Positions 6,701 to 8,513 of a DNA stretch of 8,513 bases are shown here, in pieces. The notes under the pieces were generated by a model, which was not told where the DNA came from, made no database searches, and saw nothing but the letters and a program-made list of their open reading frames with translations. This DNA is from Fibrobacteraceae bacterium (GTDB lineage: Bacteria; Fibrobacterota; Fibrobacteria; Fibrobacterales; Fibrobacteraceae): positions 6,253 to 14,765 of the forward strand of contig JABUUT010000042.1 of the NCBI GenBank assembly GCA_021443045.1, read 5' to 3'. Within the stretch, counting starts at the first letter, position 1; each line of letters begins with the position of its first letter. The translations under genes were made by a program, and so were the position numbers.

Positions 6701-8513
6701 GGTCGTTAAAAAACAGCACAAAAAAATCCAAGATTACAGATTATGTTGTATTAAAAAATTCAGACAACGAGGTATTATACGGCAAGGAAGACCCCAATGC
6801 ACCAACGGTGAATGTCGTTGTGGTTGAAAAGGATTCAGTAGAATTTATTCCTAAGCATTCCTCTGGGGAGATTCCCGTAGCAATGGCGAATAGAACTGAT
6901 GCAGAAACATACGATTTAGGGCAAATTATTTCTGGTGGTACTTTTGAGGACCCCACGTTGCAAGGCTGGGTTATTGACGGATATGTTTTCAACGTTCGAG
7001 GAAAGGCACCCCAGGGTTCTAGATATGTGAAAATCAGTAGCCATTCCAGCATTTCGCAAACACTGCCTTTTGCTGCATCCAACATACTTGCCGATAGTGG
7101 CGCGGTTCTTTCTTATTGGCACGACGGAAGCTACTTGAAGGTATGCATCAACCCAGACGCCAGTTACAGTGGGGCAAACTGCAAGGACGTTCCCGGGAGC
7201 CAGTCTTGGAAAAAAGACACGACATACTTTGAAAAGGAGTTGTTCAACAAGAATCGCGAAAATAGGCTGGTCCTTATCGGCAGCATGAACATAGATGACA
7301 TGGTTATGACACCGGGTTCAAAGAGTTCTATCGCAAACTATGCGGTACGCTTTACCACCACCCAGCATGAAGAAATGGAAACTAGGGCGTACGATGGCGA
7401 ATCGGAACTTTTGATAACCACATCCCAGCGAGATTTCATGGGACGACTGTCAAAAAAATACCTTCCGTATGCAATACAATGCGCGGCAGGAATTAATTGC
7501 AATTCCTCCGAAAAGACAAGCGGCAACAAGGACGAGGCCGACAGGTACTACACGGCGGACCGTGAGGGATATCCGGATGCTGGCGGCGTTGCGCACGTAG
7601 AAACTTCCTGGAAGCCCGACCAGGCCGCCACCAAGGAGGTGGAGACGGCTCCTGGAGCCGCCTTCAGGGAACATTATGTACGTTCGTTTTCTTCGGGAGT
7701 GAACCTGAGTGGGGTCGATATTTTCGACTCGGCATCCCTCAACAACTCCCTTCGGGCCATAAAGGAGGCAAAGCGTTTTTACGATGCGACAGCCACAAAG
7801 GTGACCGAATTTTACCATCCAAAGGCGACATCGAACCCCACCCACCTATGGGAAATGAATGTGGATCCCGATGGACGCAAGGCTTTTACGGTGAAAGATG
7901 GCGAGGGACGGATTGTCATTTCGGGTTCATTGAATGATGACGGTTCCCTGAGTACCCGCAGCATCAGTGTTTATGACGAAAGGGGGCTTTTGAGGGAAAG
8001 CCATCCGCCGTTAAGTTGTTCATACATTCCGAAGCCGTCGCATTGCGTAAGCCACAGTACATTCGATTACGATGCGGAGAGTCGTCTTGTACAAAGTGTT
8101 GAACCAGATGCAGGCACAAGTCGCAGTTATTATGATGTAATGGGCAGGTTGCGAGCAACACAGACTCAAAACCAGATAAATGAAAAGTCCGCATCCGTAA
8201 TGGCATACGACAATTTGGGACGCGTAATCTACACGGGAGAATGGAGAGCGGGCATGGACACGTCGGCCATGAGAAGGTATTTCCAGACAAACTACAAGTC
8301 TCCAATGCCCTTGGAAACGAACCTTGTTCCGGGGACTATCACAAGGAACATCTACGACCGTATGCCGGCCCGCGATACCTTGGGGGTCCGCCTGTATCCG
8401 CCCGGAGTTGAAGCATCGGATTTCAAGTATGCAAAGACATTCCTAATGACTACAGTTTCGGATGTGAAGGTTGACAATGCGACCAACACGGTGGTGCGGC
8501 GTTCCGTGGCCAA
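3679..8513 (+). CDS. Giant exported multi-module Rhs/YD-repeat protein, 3' end missing
   Basis: This ATG-started frame has no stop codon up to the right edge: 1611 full codons, with the end outside the window. Residues 1-24 form a signal peptide. A beta-rich segment follows (about 25-160). Four related beta-sandwich modules lie at about 163-332, 492-669, 715-864 and 872-1041. An Ig/cadherin-like segment (365-481, motif DPDDDPVT) separates modules 1 and 2, and a Pro/Ser linker (690-709) separates modules 2 and 3. A jelly-roll domain (about 1083-1213) ends in NIDDMVMTP. Then comes a segment resembling the N-terminal domain of Bacteroidota Rhs proteins (DUF6443-like; GRLSKKYLPYA at 1255-1265). 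YD repeats follow: VYDERG (1431), YDAESRL (1464), YYDVMGRL (1484) and YDNLGRV (1510). The expected role is a secreted or surface-anchored Rhs shell on a long adhesive, possibly polysaccharide-binding stalk. It may be a polymorphic toxin whose tip lies beyond the window; no toxin domain is seen. The domain names are from motif recall, not database searches. The reading frame itself was checked codon by codon. Confidence 0.85.
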   Translation, partial: MQTNNRKMPLILALLLFLQLNALAALNFRIPDGHPTLFYSGEDVFIAVENPSFADGKKPNEEIGTFGVGPYYIQVNSVESLSGSTSELPTFTAKYRPKKTQVTVNEQDNNNAWQNNQSFWMELVAKDAKPGTYRCNFSVKSSNESGENKLSFQFTVIEPPQKIHIEMKDIAASYPRQIDLDTRLRNDSENDITLNKPYYDYYFTKRAAKTQLNVWVGLPNTCIEVLDCGNRNLILRQRYKEGITIKAKRTFTTLFSEIGFLELSGTDFPEKAYRPSDLTQDFSYNHKGHYAISYWERAAQRNSHISANIALYENNNTKISGNVPSWYNTEICKLVSYGSLGDIGIIDNDETKSLLEHYCDHGNNLAPEIITENDTDVIYEGEDYFYRPEIRDPDDDPVTISVSGLDWIEAGNPYDYWAGDNYSEEIKDNLKYKKYAYIRSKNGFVRQTKNIKPGIYTYTIHATDLYGKTTQKERKIQVLEGSSHPGAKKSGLAVLMGDETWYKPYQLDVATGIENYSSEPVTLKNFYYDYYGYISDGDINSRTNWPREWYLNDGFDKIGYKDYNKGETAKMSYCGNGRFRIRFKYSGSVTIPSKHSKFDNKVGFVYATARDGKKIIREKRFDWALSPYTSGNPVEYDTLRSRAYATHIPLYDEKGNLLWGNAPSWSGECVDLHRNDGDNNIYNSNDDIFEPTPDSNPSSETPEPSSSSSFLTKNLQIMYRAEPSSLEAPDKIVFNAMVYNNGDQKVDIGGYKMRFYLSDQGNVHVKDFVTSIPEISGMAAEIERCAVDKYALTYKFDKKASIDSKQTFPQDQWQWYTISHTENVAKDFQRSYLPIPYSQTVLNPEMALFNKDGKIVYGNAAWDCNGFKEKELKITIKESVEGINAFDKKESGGKYPGAKVTLKIKNDGDSAVAGPAFLNVYVTHPSGMVPVIANGIDTLAYAGTASIAGKTVTRISNGSHHLYTVKFTNGIPANMPEETFTFNIFDACLYDCDAESEEFYYWNPNDDWSLKNSTKKSKITDYVVLKNSDNEVLYGKEDPNAPTVNVVVVEKDSVEFIPKHSSGEIPVAMANRTDAETYDLGQIISGGTFEDPTLQGWVIDGYVFNVRGKAPQGSRYVKISSHSSISQTLPFAASNILADSGAVLSYWHDGSYLKVCINPDASYSGANCKDVPGSQSWKKDTTYFEKELFNKNRENRLVLIGSMNIDDMVMTPGSKSSIANYAVRFTTTQHEEMETRAYDGESELLITTSQRDFMGRLSKKYLPYAIQCAAGINCNSSEKTSGNKDEADRYYTADREGYPDAGGVAHVETSWKPDQAATKEVETAPGAAFREHYVRSFSSGVNLSGVDIFDSASLNNSLRAIKEAKRFYDATATKVTEFYHPKATSNPTHLWEMNVDPDGRKAFTVKDGEGRIVISGSLNDDGSLSTRSISVYDERGLLRESHPPLSCSYIPKPSHCVSHSTFDYDAESRLVQSVEPDAGTSRSYYDVMGRLRATQTQNQINEKSASVMAYDNLGRVIYTGEWRAGMDTSAMRRYFQTNYKSPMPLETNLVPGTITRNIYDRMPARDTLGVRLYPPGVEASDFKYAKTFLMTTVSDVKVDNATNTVVRRSVA
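4165..4674 (+). repeat. Beta-sandwich module 1 (CBM3-like)
   Basis: Residues about 163-332 of the second protein are the first of four homologous modules. Shared landmarks are the N-D-S-E-N-D-I-T-L ... YYDYY strand pair (186-202), C228 in the CGNRNLILRQRY strand, and the closing strand plus ISGNVPSW and C332. It also has an extra Cys222. The closing 'LY-x(3)-N-x-K-I-x-G-N-x-P-x-W' pattern recalls the last strand of family 3 carbohydrate-binding modules (…YxxGKLVWGxEP). Membership of that family is an inference. Substrate binding cannot be judged from sequence alone. Confidence 0.6.
4771..5121 (+). other. Ig/cadherin-like segment with acidic DPDDDP motif
   Basis: Residues about 365-481 run from NLAPEI to KIQVLEG. 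The layout N-x-A-P-x-I ... E-G-E-x-Y-x-Y-x-x-E-I-R-D-P-D-D-D-P-V-T ... G-x-Y-x-Y-T-I-x-A-T-D is typical of bacterial cadherin-like or putative Ig domains of surface adhesins, where the D-P-D-x-D motif commonly binds calcium. It sits as a spacer between modules 1 and 2. Confidence 0.6.
5152..5685 (+). repeat. Beta-sandwich module 2 (CBM3-like)
   Basis: Residues about 492-669. It matches module 1 at NYSSEPVTL ... YYDYY (515-531), C574 in CGNGRFRIRFKY, and the closing LLWGNAPSW ... C669. C574 and C669 are the only cysteines of the module, so a disulfide is plausible in an exported protein. The YYDYY codons share an identical 15-base run with module 1 (4270-4284 and 5257-5271), although the modules are otherwise well diverged. 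Confidence 0.65.
5746..5805 (+). other. Pro/Ser/Glu-rich interdomain linker
   Basis: Residues 690-709 alternate Pro, Ser, Thr and Glu and end in five serines. They form a flexible linker between modules 2 and 3. Serine-rich linkers of this type are frequent in secreted multi-modular proteins of Fibrobacter, which is one reason for the tentative taxonomic hint. Confidence 0.8.
5821..6270 (+). repeat. Beta-sandwich module 3 (CBM3-like)
   Basis: Residues about 715-864. This copy looks most like a canonical family 3 carbohydrate-binding module: L-Q-I-x-Y-R-A at the start, YNNGDQKVDIGGYKMRFYL (739-757) and closing KDGKIVYGNAAW. It has the same cysteine pair as modules 1 and 2, C785 in CAVDKYALTYKF and C864 after the last strand. 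The homology among modules is seen in the sequence. The binding-module name is inferred. Confidence 0.65.
6292..6801 (+). repeat. Beta-sandwich module 4, divergent, without the cysteine pair
   Basis: Residues about 872-1041. It keeps KNDGDSAVAGPAFLNVYV (905-922), the NGSHHLYTVKF strand (957-967), NPNDDWS (1003-1009) and closing NEVLYGKEDP (1030-1039). The middle cysteine is replaced and the end cysteine is missing. Instead it has C988 and C992 four residues apart in DACLYDC. It is the last module before the jelly roll. Confidence 0.55.
6925..7317 (+). other. Jelly-roll domain, carbohydrate-binding-like
   Basis: Residues about 1083-1213 begin ISGGTFEDP ... GW, continue with YVKISSHSSISQTLP (1116-1130), and end LVLIGSMNIDDMVMTPG (1197-1213). 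A 'FE ... W ... S-x-S-Q-x-L ... IDD-V' layout is characteristic of CBM4/9-like jelly-roll domains found in front of Rhs cores in Bacteroidota. C1156 and C1168 may pair. It bridges the stalk and the Rhs portion. Confidence 0.6.
7381..7689 (+). other. DUF6443-like Rhs N-terminal segment
   Basis: Residues about 1235-1337 contain AYDGESELLITTSQRDFMGRLSKKYLPYA, then ADRYYTADREGYPDAGG, and PGAAFREHYVRSF. Bacteroidota Rhs proteins with DUF6443 show the same order: a YDGLGR-like strand, a D-x-x-GR-x-x-K-x-YLPYA strand, then a Y-Y ... PY-x-x and a P-G-x-x-x-x-H element. Here the first GLGR is degenerate. This marks the start of the Rhs shell. Confidence 0.6.
7891..8373 (+). repeat. YD/Rhs repeats
   Basis: Several copies of the YD-repeat consensus (Y-D-x-x-G-R-L) are visible: a degenerate KDGEGRIV (1406-1413), VYDERGLL (1431-1438), YDAESRLV (1464-1471), YYDVMGRL (1484-1491), YDNLGRVI (1510-1517) and a weak IYDRMPAR (1558-1565). 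Such repeats form a beta-sheet shell that encloses cargo in Rhs and Tc proteins. The series continues past the window edge. Confidence 0.8.

Noticed and set aside
6741..7085. 114-codon minus-strand frame
   Set aside because: It is antisense across the module 4 / jelly-roll boundary, where the plus-strand frame has clear domain motifs.
7647..7659. Inverted repeat ggctcc-t-ggagcc as a terminator or regulatory hairpin
   Set aside because: It is only six base pairs around a single base, has no following T-run, and lies in the middle of coding sequence.
7450..7845. 131-codon minus-strand frame
   Set aside because: It is antisense to the conserved Rhs portion of gene 2. Long antisense frames are expected in GC-richer coding DNA, and its protein shows no family features.
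7964..8305. 113-codon minus-strand frame rich in Cys and Pro
   Set aside because: It is antisense to the YD repeats. The composition reflects the complement of the coding strand, and there is no convincing start signal.

Overview
The window holds two very large plus-strand genes in a tight tandem arrangement and essentially no non-coding DNA. The first (positions 1 to 3692) is cut by the left edge. The second (3679 to 8513) is cut by the right edge. They overlap by 14 bases. Both look like exported Rhs/YD-repeat-type surface proteins of the kind found in Bacteroidota and Fibrobacterota. The best guess for the organism is a Fibrobacter-like or Bacteroidota bacterium. This rests on the style of the Rhs proteins, a Pro/Ser/Glu linker ending in five serines, beta-sandwich modules resembling cellulose-binding modules, and moderate, strongly patchy base composition. 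It is an inference from style, not an identification.

Region 1-3692 is the 3' part (1229 residues) of a YD/Rhs-like protein. Its left part carries the 'D-x-WG ... W-S-L-x-K-x-V-x-P-x-GG-x-L-x-V-E-YE' type core of these proteins. Its right end carries a degenerate copy of the YD signature (YIYD ... YYVYDSFGKL) that usually sits at the extreme C-terminus of such proteins, and it stops soon after.

Region 3679-8513 starts with its own Shine-Dalgarno sequence inside the last codons of gene 1. It encodes, in order: a signal peptide; an N-terminal beta-rich segment; a beta-sandwich module; an Ig/cadherin-like segment with an acidic DPDDDP motif; a second module; a Pro/Ser linker; a third and a fourth module; a jelly-roll domain ending in IDDMVMTP; a segment like the N-terminal domain of Bacteroidota Rhs proteins (KKYLPYA motif); and a series of YD repeats that runs off the window. 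The four beta-sandwich modules are clearly related to one another. Three of them share a pair of cysteines in equivalent positions.

The likely picture is a two-gene operon making a pair of large secreted or cell-surface proteins. The second has an adhesive, possibly carbohydrate-binding stalk in front of an Rhs shell. Base composition jumps from about 25-33% GC in sampled lines of the stalk to about 58-62% in the Rhs part. The change falls at the module 4 / jelly-roll boundary, which suggests modular assembly. If this is a polymorphic toxin, the variable C-terminal tip and any immunity gene would lie to the right of the window. Neither is visible here.
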